Positions 9,974 to 18,833 are shown, counted from the first letter of the stretch. The stretch is DNA of 64,000 nucleotides from Burkholderia pyrrocinia (GCF_022809715.1 NZ_CP094459.1:1798001-1862000); one strand, 5' to 3'. A program made the numbers and translations. The notes: generated by a model from the letters alone, not told the origin.

Positions 9974-11350
9974 ATGCAGAGAGAAACCGTATTCGACCTG
10001 ATCGGCGTCGGCTTCGGGCCGTCGAATCTGGCGCTGGCCATTCGCCTCGCGGAGCGCGCCGGCGCACGCACGTTCGCCCATTGCTTCGTCGAGCGCCAGC
10101 CGGAATTCGGCTGGCATCGCGGGATGCTGCTCGACGACTGCCGGATGCAGATCTCGTTTCTGAAGGATCTCGTGACGATGCGCGATCCGAAAAGCCGCTA
10201 CACGTTCATCAACTACCTGTTCGAACGCGGCCGCCTGAACGAATTCGTCAACCTGAAGAACTTCTATCCGACCCGCGTCGAATTCCACGACTACCTGAGC
10301 TGGGTCGCCGATGCGTTCGACGATCGCGTCCATTACAGCGAGACCGTGCTGGCGATCGAACCGGTGCGCGGCGACGGTGCGCGGATCGACGCGCTGCGCG
10401 TGCTGTCGCGCGATGCCGCGGGCCACGAGCGCCAGCGCGTCACGCGCGCGCTGTCGGTCGGCGTCGGCGGCACGCCGGCGATTCCGGATGCGTTCGCCGC
10501 GCTCGGCCGCGACCGCGTGATCCATTCGTCATCCTATCTGACCGACATCGACCGGCTCGTCGCGTCGCCGGACGGCGAACGCCGTCGCGTCGCGGTGATC
10601 GGCGCGGGGCAGAGCGCGGCCGAGGTGTTCATCGACCTCGCGCGCCGCTTCCCGCATGTCGACGCGAACCTCGTGATGCGCGCAGGTGCGCTGAAGCCGG
10701 CCGACGACAGCCCGTTCGTCAACGAGATCTTCAGTCCCGAGTTCACCGATGTCGTCTATGCGCAGCCGCACGACGCGCGCCGCGCGTTGCTCGAACGCTA
10801 TCGCGACACCAACTACGCAGTAGTCGACCGGCCGCTGATCGAGCAGATCTACGAAATGCTGTACCTGCAGCGCATCGACGGCACGCTGCGTCATGCGCTG
10901 CTCGCGAACAGCGCGATCGAGGCCGCGGTGCGCACCGGCGACGGCCGCATCGAGCTGACGCTGCGCGACCGGATGAGCGGCGCCACGCGGGTCGAGCGCT
11001 TCGACGCGCTCGTGCTTGCGACCGGCTATCGCCGCGACACGCATTCCGCACTGCTCGAAGGGCTCGCGCCGCACCTGGGCGATGCGCTCACGCGCGGCGA
11101 CGTGACGCGCGACTACCTGCTCGCGACGCCCGAGCACTTCGCGCCGCGCATCTACCTGCAAGGCTGCTGCGAAGACAGCCACGGCTTGTCCGACACGCTG
11201 CTGTCGGTACTGGCACGCCGCGCGGACGAGATCTGCGCGTCGCTCGAAGACGGGCTCGCGCCCGCCCATGACGATGGCGCGGCTCGGGAGTCGCACGAAA
11301 AACGACAGGAAAACGGGGTGAGCGCGGGCCGGATGGCTTTCGCTCTTTGA
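9974..11350 (+). CDS. pvdA: L-ornithine N5-monooxygenase PvdA
   Basis: Flavin- and NADPH-dependent enzyme that hydroxylates the side-chain nitrogen of ornithine, the first committed step to the hydroxamate ligands of ornibactin; cytosolic. 458 residues, normal for the SidA/PvdA/IucD family. FAD motif GVGFGPSNLA near residue 11, NADPH motif AVIGAGQSAAE near 208 and the family ATGY motif near 348 are all present. A good ribosome site (GGGAGCTGAG) precedes the ATG. It sits between orbK and the receptor gene, as in characterised Burkholderia ornibactin loci. Confidence 0.95.
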   Translation: MQRETVFDLIGVGFGPSNLALAIRLAERAGARTFAHCFVERQPEFGWHRGMLLDDCRMQISFLKDLVTMRDPKSRYTFINYLFERGRLNEFVNLKNFYPTRVEFHDYLSWVADAFDDRVHYSETVLAIEPVRGDGARIDALRVLSRDAAGHERQRVTRALSVGVGGTPAIPDAFAALGRDRVIHSSSYLTDIDRLVASPDGERRRVAVIGAGQSAAEVFIDLARRFPHVDANLVMRAGALKPADDSPFVNEIFSPEFTDVVYAQPHDARRALLERYRDTNYAVVDRPLIEQIYEMLYLQRIDGTLRHALLANSAIEAAVRTGDGRIELTLRDRMSGATRVERFDALVLATGYRRDTHSALLEGLAPHLGDALTRGDVTRDYLLATPEHFAPRIYLQGCCEDSHGLSDTLLSVLARRADEICASLEDGLAPAHDDGAARESHEKRQENGVSAGRMAFAL

Positions 11351-11372
11351 CAAAGGCGCGGTCGGAGACCGC

Positions 11373-13625
11373 ATGAAAAAAGTGGAGCAGAGAAAGATGG
11401 AGTGGGCAACAGGCACGCGTTTGCGTGCGATCGCAGCCGCGGCGAGCGTGGCGTTCGGTGCGGCTGCGGCGGGGCAGGCTTACGCCCAGACGGCGCCGGC
11501 CGTGAACGCAGGCGCCGCGGCGTCGGCCAGCAGTGCGCAGAACGGCACGACGAACGGCGCGCCGAACGGCACGCTGCCGGCGATCACCGTCAACGCGGCC
11601 TCGGAAGGCGACGGCACCGTCGGGCTCGTCGCGAAGCGCAGCAGGACCGGCACGAAGACCGACACGCCGATCAACGAGATTCCGCAGACGATCAACGTCG
11701 TCACCGCGCAGCAGATCGAGATGACCGGCGCGACCGACGTGAACGCGGCGCTGCGCTACGTGCCGGGCTTCTCGTCGTACGGTTCGGACAACCGTTCGGA
11801 CTGGTACGCGGCGCTGCGCGGCTTCACGCCGACCGCCTACGTGAACGGGCTGCAGGTGCCGAACACGATCAACCTCGCGAGCTGGCGCGTCGATCCGTAC
11901 ATGATCGACAGCATCACCGTGCTGCGCGGACCGACTTCGGTGCTGTACGGCGCGGGCGATCCCGGCGCGATCATCGACGTGCAGACCAAGCTCGCCGACG
12001 GCGAGCGCGTGCGCGAAGCCGGGGTGCAGATCGGCAACTATGCGCGCAAGCAGTTCATGATCGACGTCGGCGACAAGCTCGACGCGGACGGCAAGTACGC
12101 GTACCGGTTCGTCGGCGTCGCGCGCGACGGCAATGCGCTGACCGGCCCGAACAACGACCAGCGCGTCGCGCTCGCGCCGTCGTTCCGCTGGCGCCCGAAC
12201 GCGGATACGTCGCTGACGCTGTCCGCGACGTACCTGCAGGACTGGGGCGACATCTCGTCGAACTTCCTGCCGGCGCAGGGCACGGTGCTGCCGAACCCGA
12301 ACGGCCAGATCAACAAGGATGTGTACGAAGGCGACCCGAACTTCAACTACTACCGCAAGAAGCAGTGGTCGGTCGGTTACCAGTTCGAGCAGAACCTGAC
12401 TTCGGCGTGGAAGTTCCGGCAGAACGTGCGCCTGATGCACCTGTCGCTCGACAACGGCTCGGTGTTCGGCAACGGCTTCGTCGACGGCAGCACGACCGAC
12501 GTGTCGCGCTGGGCCGGCGTGTTCCAGATGAACTACAGCCGCTTCGACATCGACAACAACGTGGAAGGCCGTTTCGCGACGGGCCCGCTCCAGCACACGC
12601 TGCTGCTCGGCTTCCAGTACAACCGCCAGACCGCGACCGACAGCGAATGGCTGGCCGCGGCGCCGCCGCTGAACATCTACAACCCGGTGTACACGCCGGT
12701 GACGACGGCGGTGTTCGATCCGGCGTCGACGTTCCGCACCAACACGTACACGACGATGAACACGTTCGGCCTGTACGCGCAGGACCAGATCAAGTGGAAC
12801 CGCTGGACGCTGACGCTCGGCGGCCGCGAGGACTGGGTCAACATGCGGATGGACGACCGCGCGGGCGGTACGCAGACGAAGGCGGACGTCACGGCGTTCA
12901 CCGGCCGCGTCGGCCTCACGTACCAGGGCGACTACGGGCTGTCGCCGTACGTCAGCTACGCGACGTCGTTCAACCCGCTGATCGGCGTGAACCTGCTCGG
13001 CGGCGGGCTGCCGCAGCCGACCCGCGGCAAGCAGATCGAGGCCGGCCTGCGCTGGCAGCCGCCCGGCAAGAACCTGATGCTGAATGCTGCGATCTACCAG
13101 ATCAACCAGACCAACGGGATCACGCCGGCGCTGCCGAGTCAGGACGATACCGGCACGAAGTCGGTGCAGACCGGTGAAGTGCGTTCGCGCGGGATCGAGC
13201 TGAGCGCGACCGGCAAGGTCACGCGGAACCTGTCGCTGATCGCGTCGTACGTGTACCAGGACGTGAAGAACGTGAAGGCGAACGACGTGTCGCTGAACAA
13301 CTGGCCGGTCGACATTCCGCGTCCGCGCCAGATGGCGTCGATGTGGGCCGACTGGACGTGGCACACGGGGCCGCTCGCGGGCTTCGGCCTCGGCGGCGGC
13401 GTTCGCTACCAGAGCGCGTCGGCCGGTGCGGCCGACAACTCGCTGACGGTGTCGAGCGTCACGCTGTTCGACGCGGGCGTGCATTACGACACGCGTAACT
13501 GGCGCTTCGCCGTGAACGGGACCAACCTGGCCAACCGCCACTACATCAGCGGTTGCCAGTCGGCCAACGTCTGCGTTTTCGGCACCGACCGCACGGTGAT
13601 CGCGACCGCGAAATACAACTGGTGA
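11373..13625 (+). CDS. orbA: TonB-dependent ferric-ornibactin receptor OrbA
   Basis: Outer-membrane gated channel of 750 residues for ferric-ornibactin uptake. It has a basic N terminus, a hydrophobic stretch ending in AYA-Q (predicted signal cleavage near residue 40), a TonB-box-like LPAITVNA near residue 70, a plug domain beginning near INEIPQTINV and a barrel ending in the aromatic Tyr-Asn-Trp, as expected for Omp assembly. Placement among the biosynthetic genes supports the substrate. A GC-rich hairpin follows the stop before pvdF. A second ATG at 11397 would give a shorter signal peptide; 11373 is kept. Confidence 0.93.
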   Translation: MKKVEQRKMEWATGTRLRAIAAAASVAFGAAAAGQAYAQTAPAVNAGAAASASSAQNGTTNGAPNGTLPAITVNAASEGDGTVGLVAKRSRTGTKTDTPINEIPQTINVVTAQQIEMTGATDVNAALRYVPGFSSYGSDNRSDWYAALRGFTPTAYVNGLQVPNTINLASWRVDPYMIDSITVLRGPTSVLYGAGDPGAIIDVQTKLADGERVREAGVQIGNYARKQFMIDVGDKLDADGKYAYRFVGVARDGNALTGPNNDQRVALAPSFRWRPNADTSLTLSATYLQDWGDISSNFLPAQGTVLPNPNGQINKDVYEGDPNFNYYRKKQWSVGYQFEQNLTSAWKFRQNVRLMHLSLDNGSVFGNGFVDGSTTDVSRWAGVFQMNYSRFDIDNNVEGRFATGPLQHTLLLGFQYNRQTATDSEWLAAAPPLNIYNPVYTPVTTAVFDPASTFRTNTYTTMNTFGLYAQDQIKWNRWTLTLGGREDWVNMRMDDRAGGTQTKADVTAFTGRVGLTYQGDYGLSPYVSYATSFNPLIGVNLLGGGLPQPTRGKQIEAGLRWQPPGKNLMLNAAIYQINQTNGITPALPSQDDTGTKSVQTGEVRSRGIELSATGKVTRNLSLIASYVYQDVKNVKANDVSLNNWPVDIPRPRQMASMWADWTWHTGPLAGFGLGGGVRYQSASAGAADNSLTVSSVTLFDAGVHYDTRNWRFAVNGTNLANRHYISGCQSANVCVFGTDRTVIATAKYNW

Positions 13626-13631
13626 CGTTGC

Positions 13632-13684
13632 GCGCCGCGGCCCGCCGGCCGGCCTTCGTGGCCGGCGCGGGACGGCCGCGGCGC
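13632..13684 (+). terminator. Intercistronic hairpin between orbA and pvdF
   Basis: An 11-bp perfect inverted repeat (13632-13642 with 13674-13684) encloses further GC-rich complementarity around GGCC-CTTCGT-GGCC. There is no uninterrupted T tract after it, and the operon clearly continues, so it looks more like an attenuator, or an element protecting the abundant receptor mRNA from 3' decay, than a full terminator. The role is inferred from position only. Confidence 0.5.
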
Positions 13685-13711
13685 CTTCGTCCGCTTTTCC
13701 ACGACGCATCC

Positions 13712-14551
13712 ATGCCGAAGAAAAATCTCGTCTACATCCAGTCGCTGCGCAACGGCGCGGCCGATCGCGCCGGCCAGCCGGTCGCTTATCAGGGCGGCAC
13801 GCGCTACATGAAGGCGCCGCTCGAATTCCTCGTCGAGCGCCTGAACGACTCGTCGCTCGGCGAGCGCTACACGCTCAAGGGCGTGATCGTCGACGACGAC
13901 GACGGTTCGCCGGCCGATCGCGCGAAGGTGGCCGACTACGGCTTCGCACGCACGCCGGGCCGGCCGTGGATCCTGCCGGACGGGTTGACGGTGCAGGGCC
14001 GGCCGGTCGACGAACTGTTCTGCACGATTGCGTCGACGTACCGGCGGCTGCCGCGCGACGCGCGCGAACGGGTGGCAGGCAAACAGGCGTTCGAGCGTCG
14101 CCTGCTCGAGCGCCTGCTCGAACTCGACGCCGACGTCGTCGTGCTCGACGGGCTGCTCGTGATCCTCGACGAACTCGTGCGGCCCGGTGCGCGCTTTCAC
14201 CGGCGCATCGCGAACATCCACCCGGGCATCACGGCCGACGGTTCGCCGTACCAGCGGCGCGGCGCGTGGGCGACGCTCGACGCGCTGCACGGCGCACGCG
14301 GCGAACGGGTCGACTGGGCGAGCGGCGCGACGTCGTCGGTCGAGCCCGTGACGATGACGGGGGCGTCGTTCCACTACGTCGACAACGGCATCGATTCCGG
14401 CGAGGTGATCTGCGACGTGCTCGACACGCCGATCGCGCCGGACGACACGATTCTCGAACTGCGCTGGAACAACTTCCAGCGCAGCCTGTTTCCGGCGCTC
14501 GAGCGGGGGCTTCACGTGCTCGCCGACCGCCACGACGCGGGAGCACTGTGA
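13712..14551 (+). CDS. pvdF: N5-hydroxyornithine formyltransferase PvdF
   Basis: Transfers a formyl group, expected from N10-formyl-tetrahydrofolate, to N5-hydroxyornithine to give the formyl-hydroxamate of ornibactin. 279 residues from the start MPKKNLVYIQ. The formyltransferase core is visible: NIHPGI near residue 168 (Asn/His of the active site) and the later DNGIDSGE block containing the conserved Asp. The start at 13712 is preferred because an upstream in-frame extension would run back into orbA. The stop overlaps the orbL start by one base (TGATG), so the two are probably translationally coupled. Confidence 0.9.
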   Translation: MPKKNLVYIQSLRNGAADRAGQPVAYQGGTRYMKAPLEFLVERLNDSSLGERYTLKGVIVDDDDGSPADRAKVADYGFARTPGRPWILPDGLTVQGRPVDELFCTIASTYRRLPRDARERVAGKQAFERRLLERLLELDADVVVLDGLLVILDELVRPGARFHRRIANIHPGITADGSPYQRRGAWATLDALHGARGERVDWASGATSSVEPVTMTGASFHYVDNGIDSGEVICDVLDTPIAPDDTILELRWNNFQRSLFPALERGLHVLADRHDAGAL

Positions 14552-15567
14552 TGGAAGACACGCTGACGAAACCGGCCGGCGCCGCGGATGCCGTCGAAGG
14601 CGAGGTGGCCGCCGCGCTCGACGGTGCCGCGCATGGCCAGGCGACGCAGGTCGCCGAGCACACGCTCGACGCCTGGCATCCCGACGACTCGCCGGACTGG
14701 CTGCTTGCGGCGTTCGTCCCGTTGTTCAACACCGACACGCGGTACGACTCGGCAACGATCTCGGTGCCGCTCGGCGGCGCCAGTGCGGCGGCCGTCGCGT
14801 CGTACGTGGCGCGCGCGGTGCGCGAGGGCGTGATCGACGGCGCGCAGGTCGCCGGCGACACGCTGCGCCTGAACGTGTCGCGCACGACGTTCTGGCAGAA
14901 CCCGCGGCCGTGGCTGAGGGCGCCCGCGTCGAGCGGGATGCCGCTGCGCTACGCGATCACGAACGGCCACCGGCACCCGGTGCGGCCGCCGTCGCCGGCC
15001 GGCGAGATCTATGCGCGCACCATGCCGCAGGTCGGGATGACGTTCAGCCTGCGCACCGTCGACATCGACGCGCACGCGGACCTGTTCAGCGGCTGGATGA
15101 ACCTCGATCGCGTCGCGCAGTTCTGGGACCAGCGCGGCACGCGCGACGAGCATGCGGCGTATCTCGCCGAGCGGCTCGCCGATCCGCACATGCACCCGAT
15201 GATCGGCTATTTCGACGACACGCCGTTCGGCTATTTCGAGTTCTACTGGGCGAAGGAGGACCGCCTCGCGCCGTTCTACGACGCGCACGACTACGATCGC
15301 GGGCTGCACCTGCTGATCGGCGACTCGCGCTTCCAGAGCGCGGGCAAGCTGCATGCGTGGTGGAGCGGGGTGCTGCACTACATGTTCGTCGACGAACCGC
15401 GCACGCAGCGGCTCGTCGGCGAGCCGCGCGTCGATCACGTGCGGCACATCGCGTACATGCACCGGCTCGGGTTCTATACGCTGAAGGAATTCGACTTCCC
15501 GCACAAGCGCGCGGCGCTCACCGTGATCGAGCGCGATACATTCTTCGACACTTTCCGGTTGCCGTGA
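14551..15567 (+). CDS. orbL: Siderophore N-acyltransferase OrbL
   Basis: 338-residue GNAT/IucB-type acyltransferase, the last gene of the ornibactin operon and a paralogue of OrbK. The shared block is IGYFDDTPFGYFE, WAKEDRLAP, then DYDRGLHLLIGDSR near residues 215-265. Known work on ornibactin assigns the OrbK/OrbL pair to acylation of the first hydroxyornithine. Compared with OrbK it carries a longer, alanine-rich N terminus (about 45 residues) of unknown role. The start overlaps the pvdF stop. An inverted repeat shortly after the stop probably marks the operon end. Confidence 0.88.
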   Translation: MEDTLTKPAGAADAVEGEVAAALDGAAHGQATQVAEHTLDAWHPDDSPDWLLAAFVPLFNTDTRYDSATISVPLGGASAAAVASYVARAVREGVIDGAQVAGDTLRLNVSRTTFWQNPRPWLRAPASSGMPLRYAITNGHRHPVRPPSPAGEIYARTMPQVGMTFSLRTVDIDAHADLFSGWMNLDRVAQFWDQRGTRDEHAAYLAERLADPHMHPMIGYFDDTPFGYFEFYWAKEDRLAPFYDAHDYDRGLHLLIGDSRFQSAGKLHAWWSGVLHYMFVDEPRTQRLVGEPRVDHVRHIAYMHRLGFYTLKEFDFPHKRAALTVIERDTFFDTFRLP

Positions 15568-15579
15568 CGGGGCGGGCGT

Positions 15580-15600
15580 GCAGCGTCGGCGCGACGCTGC
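15580..15600 (+). terminator. Stem-loop after orbL, probable operon end
   Basis: A 9-bp perfect inverted repeat with a GCG loop, starting 13 bp after the orbL stop. No T tract follows, so it may act with Rho or simply as a 3' mRNA end. It lies where the ornibactin operon should stop, before the vapBC promoter. Confidence 0.5.
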
Positions 15601-15760
15601 GCGCGGCCGTGCATCGCGCCAGCATCGGCCGTCCGGAATATGGACCGCACGGCCTGCGTCGTGAAGAATGAATCACTCTTCTCATCGACGACAGGCTGGC
15701 AGCATGGCAAAAACACCCGTGACAACGTGGGGCGCGACGTCCGATTCGCGCTACCTCAAA

Positions 15761-15788
15761 TTGACATATGCCGACATATGTCTAAAAT
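15761..15788 (+). promoter_or_regulatory. vapBC promoter with overlapping palindromic operator
   Basis: TTGACA (15761-15766), a 16-bp spacer and TAAAAT (15783-15788) form a near-consensus sigma70 promoter 30 bp before the vapB start. The spacer holds the perfect palindrome GACATATGTC (15773-15782), and GACATATG is also repeated at 15763-15770 overlapping the -35. This is the layout expected for binding of a VapB-VapC complex and autorepression. The promoter elements are seen; binding is inferred. Confidence 0.7.
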
Positions 15789-15817
15789 GGGCGCATCGTA
15801 CTCCCATGGAGTGGCTC

Positions 15818-16081
15818 ATGCGCACCGTTTCCATTTTCAAGAACGCCCGTAATCAGGCAATTCGCATCCCGAAGGACATGGAGTTCGAGGGGGTGACGGA
15901 ACTCGAGATCCGCCGCGAGGGCGACACGCTGCTGCTGCGCCCCGTGCGCCCCACGTGGCTGTCGTTCGCGAACGAACCGCTGGCCGACGCCGATTTCCTC
16001 GCCGACCGCCCGGCCGTCATCGAATCCGGCCGCTTCGACCTGTCCGGTGACGCCGGCGCGCCGACGGAGTCCGGCCGGTGA
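15818..16081 (+). CDS. vapB: VapB-type antitoxin
   Basis: 87-residue antitoxin with an AbrB/SpoVT-like N-terminal DNA-binding region (RTVSIFKNARNQAIRIPKD, then the strand TELEIRREGD) and an acidic C-terminal tail that would wrap the toxin. It should neutralise VapC and repress the operon through the palindrome in the promoter. Start chosen at the ATG just before RTVSIF, the usual N terminus of the family; in-frame ATGs further upstream would place the promoter inside the gene. Its stop overlaps the vapC start by 4 bp (GTGA). Confidence 0.85.
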   Translation: MRTVSIFKNARNQAIRIPKDMEFEGVTELEIRREGDTLLLRPVRPTWLSFANEPLADADFLADRPAVIESGRFDLSGDAGAPTESGR

Positions 16082-16494
16082 CCACGCTCTACATGCTCGA
16101 TACGAACATCTGTTCGTTCATCATGCGCGAGCGGCCGCCCGTGGTGCTGTCGCGGTTGCAGTCGTGCGTCAACGCTCAGCACCGGATCGTCGTGTCGGCA
16201 ATCACCTATGCCGAAATGCGGTTCGGCGCGGTCGGCAGGAAAGCGTCGCCGAAGCATGCGGAACTCGTGACGGCGTTTGTTTCGCGGCTGGATGGCGTGC
16301 TGTCGTGGGATACGGCGGCCGTCGACGCAACGGCCGCGATTCGCGCGGATCTCGCCGTGCGCGGCACGCCGATCGGCGCGAACGATGCGTCGATCGCCGG
16401 GCACGCGATCGCGGCCGGCGCGGTGCTCGTCACGAACAACGGCCGCGAATTCGGCCGTGTTGCCGGGTTGTCGCTCGAAGACTGGGCGGCCTGA
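16078..16494 (+). CDS. vapC: VapC-type PIN-domain ribonuclease toxin
   Basis: 138-residue PIN-domain RNase, toxin of a type II toxin-antitoxin pair. Expected metal-binding acidic residues are visible: D8 in MLDTN, E46 in TYAEM and D103 in NDASIAG. The fourth region reads TNNGREF, as in many VapC proteins. Starts at GTG overlapping the vapB stop, the standard antitoxin-first coupled arrangement. Targets are usually initiator tRNA or rRNA in related enzymes; not determinable here. Confidence 0.87.
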   Translation: MTTLYMLDTNICSFIMRERPPVVLSRLQSCVNAQHRIVVSAITYAEMRFGAVGRKASPKHAELVTAFVSRLDGVLSWDTAAVDATAAIRADLAVRGTPIGANDASIAGHAIAAGAVLVTNNGREFGRVAGLSLEDWAA

Positions 16495-16542
16495 GCGCAG
16501 TGCGGCGAAAGCGCGATGACGTTGCTGTTTCGCAGCGGCGCG

Positions 16543-17448
16543 TCACGCGTGCGGTGCGGGAGGATCGACGAGGAACGCGTTGCGGAACGCGTCGAGATAC
16601 CGGTCGGCATCATCGATGAATTCGCCCGACAACTGCGCGAACGCGCGTGCCAGCAGATCCTGGCCGAGCGCCGCGTAAGTCGCTGCGTCGGACAACAGCG
16701 CGCGAATGGCGTCGCGCGTGTGCGGCGAAGCAATCCGCTTCGCATCCCGCGCGAGCAGCGCGGCGGCGGCGAGGCCCGGCTGGAACGCATGCGCCTCGAG
16801 CAGGTCCGGCGCGGCCTCCCAGATGCGCTCGCGATTGCCGGCGTCGTGATAATTGCGCAGCAGGAACAGCAGGTCGTACGCGTCGCTGTTCTGGCGCGCG
16901 CGCCGGTCCTTCCATGCGAGCAACTTCAACAGCGCGAGCGCCGGCAGGCTGGCCACCGGCACTACGGTGCGTGCGTCGATCGACACCGGCTGCGCCGTGT
17001 CGACCGCTTCCTGGAACCCGAGCACGGTCAGCACGAATTCGCCGCCCGGCGGCCACGCGATCTCTCCCGGCGGCGTTTCGAGCGGCCCGAACGGCACGAG
17101 ATCGAGTTCGGTGCGAAAACCGTGCGTTCCGCTTTCGAACAGCAGTTTCTGCTGCTGCTTCGGCGCGCGCGTGAATTGCCCGGTCGCGACGAGCGTATCG
17201 ACGAGCCGCTCGTGGAACGGCCAGCTCACCGCGCACACCGCGACGTCGACGTCCCGCGTCGCACGCACCGGCCGGATGCCATGTACATGCCACATCAGGA
17301 TGTCGCGCGCGGTTGCGCCGGCGACGACGAACGCCGCGTCGAGACGCGCGCAGGCGCTGCCGACCGCTTGCAGCAGCGCGACCGCCGCCGGCTCGAGCGG
17401 CCGGCGCGCATCGACTTCAAGCGGGCGGATGGGCGAGGTATCGGTCAT
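16543..17448 (-). CDS. AbiEii-like nucleotidyltransferase (toxin of a type IV-like pair)
   Basis: 301-residue protein with a nucleotidyltransferase signature: GATARDI near residue 44 followed by RATRDVDVAV with the two catalytic Asp residues near 66 and 68, and a later Lys/Leu-rich ALLKLLAWKDRR block with DAYDLLFLL, as in AbiEii/AbiGii-type proteins. Start at the ATG giving MTDTSPIRP; it overlaps the preceding gene by 32 bp. In AbiE systems the nucleotidyltransferase is the toxin used in abortive phage infection. Family assignment is from motifs and from the partner; toxicity is inference. Confidence 0.72.
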   Translation of the reverse strand: MTDTSPIRPLEVDARRPLEPAAVALLQAVGSACARLDAAFVVAGATARDILMWHVHGIRPVRATRDVDVAVCAVSWPFHERLVDTLVATGQFTRAPKQQQKLLFESGTHGFRTELDLVPFGPLETPPGEIAWPPGGEFVLTVLGFQEAVDTAQPVSIDARTVVPVASLPALALLKLLAWKDRRARQNSDAYDLLFLLRNYHDAGNRERIWEAAPDLLEAHAFQPGLAAAALLARDAKRIASPHTRDAIRALLSDAATYAALGQDLLARAFAQLSGEFIDDADRYLDAFRNAFLVDPPAPHA

Positions 17449-18490
17449 GGATCCGTTCGGCGGCGGCAAGATTGCGGCTGTCCCCGGACGAGACGAGATC
17501 CGCGTAGACCAGGAGCGGCGGCACGAGCGGCACATCCTGCTTGCGCCAGTCGAGCGCAGGCGTGCGCGGCCAGAACGCTTCGAGGATTTCGACGTCGCCG
17601 CGCTCGTCCGGACGCAGGCGGGCCTGGAGCAGCAGGCGGTTCGACACCGCGCCGTGCGTATAGACGGTGATCGCGGCCGGTTTCAGGTCGTGCGTCAGCA
17701 GGTCGGCCGCCGGCTCGCCGCCGAGCTGCGCATCGAACGACGCGAAATCGAAGCCGCGCCACCAGTCGGGGGCGAGGCCGGCAAACCGTCGGCTCGACAG
17801 TTTCGCGCGCAAGCGGCTCGGGTACAGCGCGACCCATTCCTGCACGAAGCGCGGCCAGTCGGGAATCAGGCGCTCGCCGTTGCGGCGCTGCCCGACGAGG
17901 CTGCGCGCGATCAGATCGTCCATCGCGAGATTGACCGTGCCGAGCGCGACGCCCGACGCGGCGGCAATCCCCCGATACGGCTGCGCGACGAGGCCCGGCT
18001 GCGTCGCGAGTGCGAACATCACGGCCAGTCCCTTCGGCGTCGTCGCGCGCGACGCCTGCCGGCGCGGGGTGCGTGCGGGCTTCGGCCGGCCCGCGATCAT
18101 CACGGTCGCCTCCGGTTGAATCAGGCATGCGTTGCCGGCGGTGTCGAGAAACGGGGTGCCCTGGTCGGTCAGGCCGGCGGCCAGTTCGGCCGAAAGATAC
18201 GGCGCGACCAGCATCAGCGGCCGTTCGCCGGGCATCGCGGTAGCACCGCCGCGGCGGCGCAATTCCGCGAGCGCGCCCGGCAGCGATTCGACGCGCAGGC
18301 TCACGGCGACCGGCATCTCGAATGCCTGCCCGGCAATGTCGAAGCGGATCATCGCGTCGGCATGCGCGTTGTATGCGGCCGGCACGCGCACGGGCCGCGC
18401 GCTGAAGCGCCGGGTCGCGCGTTCGAACGCGGCGCAGGCTTCGTCGAGCACATGCTGTTCCGACAGCGGGAGGAGAGCGTTCTCGGGCAT
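17417..18490 (-). CDS. AbiEi-like antitoxin/regulator
   Basis: 357-residue protein upstream of, and overlapping, the nucleotidyltransferase gene. It contains the FLDTAGNACL motif near residue 115-124 and a helix-turn-helix near 172-200 (GIAAASGVALGTVNLAMDDLI), matching the AbiEi-type antitoxin layout of DNA-binding and antitoxin segments. The start at 18490 is favoured because the sequence just upstream is AT-rich and holds a 10-bp inverted repeat suited to autoregulation. An alternative start at 18613 with an AGGA site would add 41 residues through that repeat. Start uncertain. Confidence 0.68.
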   Translation of the reverse strand: MPENALLPLSEQHVLDEACAAFERATRRFSARPVRVPAAYNAHADAMIRFDIAGQAFEMPVAVSLRVESLPGALAELRRRGGATAMPGERPLMLVAPYLSAELAAGLTDQGTPFLDTAGNACLIQPEATVMIAGRPKPARTPRRQASRATTPKGLAVMFALATQPGLVAQPYRGIAAASGVALGTVNLAMDDLIARSLVGQRRNGERLIPDWPRFVQEWVALYPSRLRAKLSSRRFAGLAPDWWRGFDFASFDAQLGGEPAADLLTHDLKPAAITVYTHGAVSNRLLLQARLRPDERGDVEILEAFWPRTPALDWRKQDVPLVPPLLVYADLVSSGDSRNLAAAERIHDRYLAHPPA

Positions 18491-18503
18491 CAGAGGCGAT
18501 CGC

Positions 18504-18560
18504 TTGTTCACTTCTTTGTCAGCGTACACAAAAAATGTACAAACGTCAAAAAGTGAACAA
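18504..18560 (-). promoter_or_regulatory. Candidate operator/promoter of the AbiEi-AbiEii pair
   Basis: A 10-bp perfect inverted repeat TTGTTCACTT (18504-18513) / AAGTGAACAA (18551-18560) encloses an inner GTACA/TGTAC pair (18524-18528, 18536-18540). On the minus strand TTGACG and TACGCT with a 17-bp spacer lie inside it and could be the promoter. AbiEi proteins are known to bind inverted repeats and repress their own operon. The repeat is seen; its role is inferred. Confidence 0.5.
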
Positions 18561-18833
18561 ATATCCGCAAGTCTTTGATGTGTAGGTTGTATTTCAGATG
18601 TCTGAGTAGCCATCGCCGGATCCTCATGCACGGAAAATCGATGCGGAATGCACAGTTTCACGTGTCCGGATCGTGTGCGGCAGTCGTCCGCATGGCCAGC
18701 TCGCACTTATCGCGCACCGTGCCCTGGTATGGCAACCATCGGTTGCTGCCGTGACGACTTTCCGTCTGCACGGTTGCCGGTGAACCGTCTATCCTTGCCT
18801 GCACATTCCCCACGGCACACAGGAGACGACACC

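Noticed and set aside
11088..13709. 873-codon minus-strand frame opposite pvdA/orbA
   Set aside because: Antisense shadow of the receptor gene; Arg/Val-rich with no recognisable fold.
18493..18706. N-terminal extension of the AbiEi-like protein
   Set aside because: It would run through an AT-rich inverted repeat that looks like the operator, and its codons are unlike the gene body; kept only as an alternative start.
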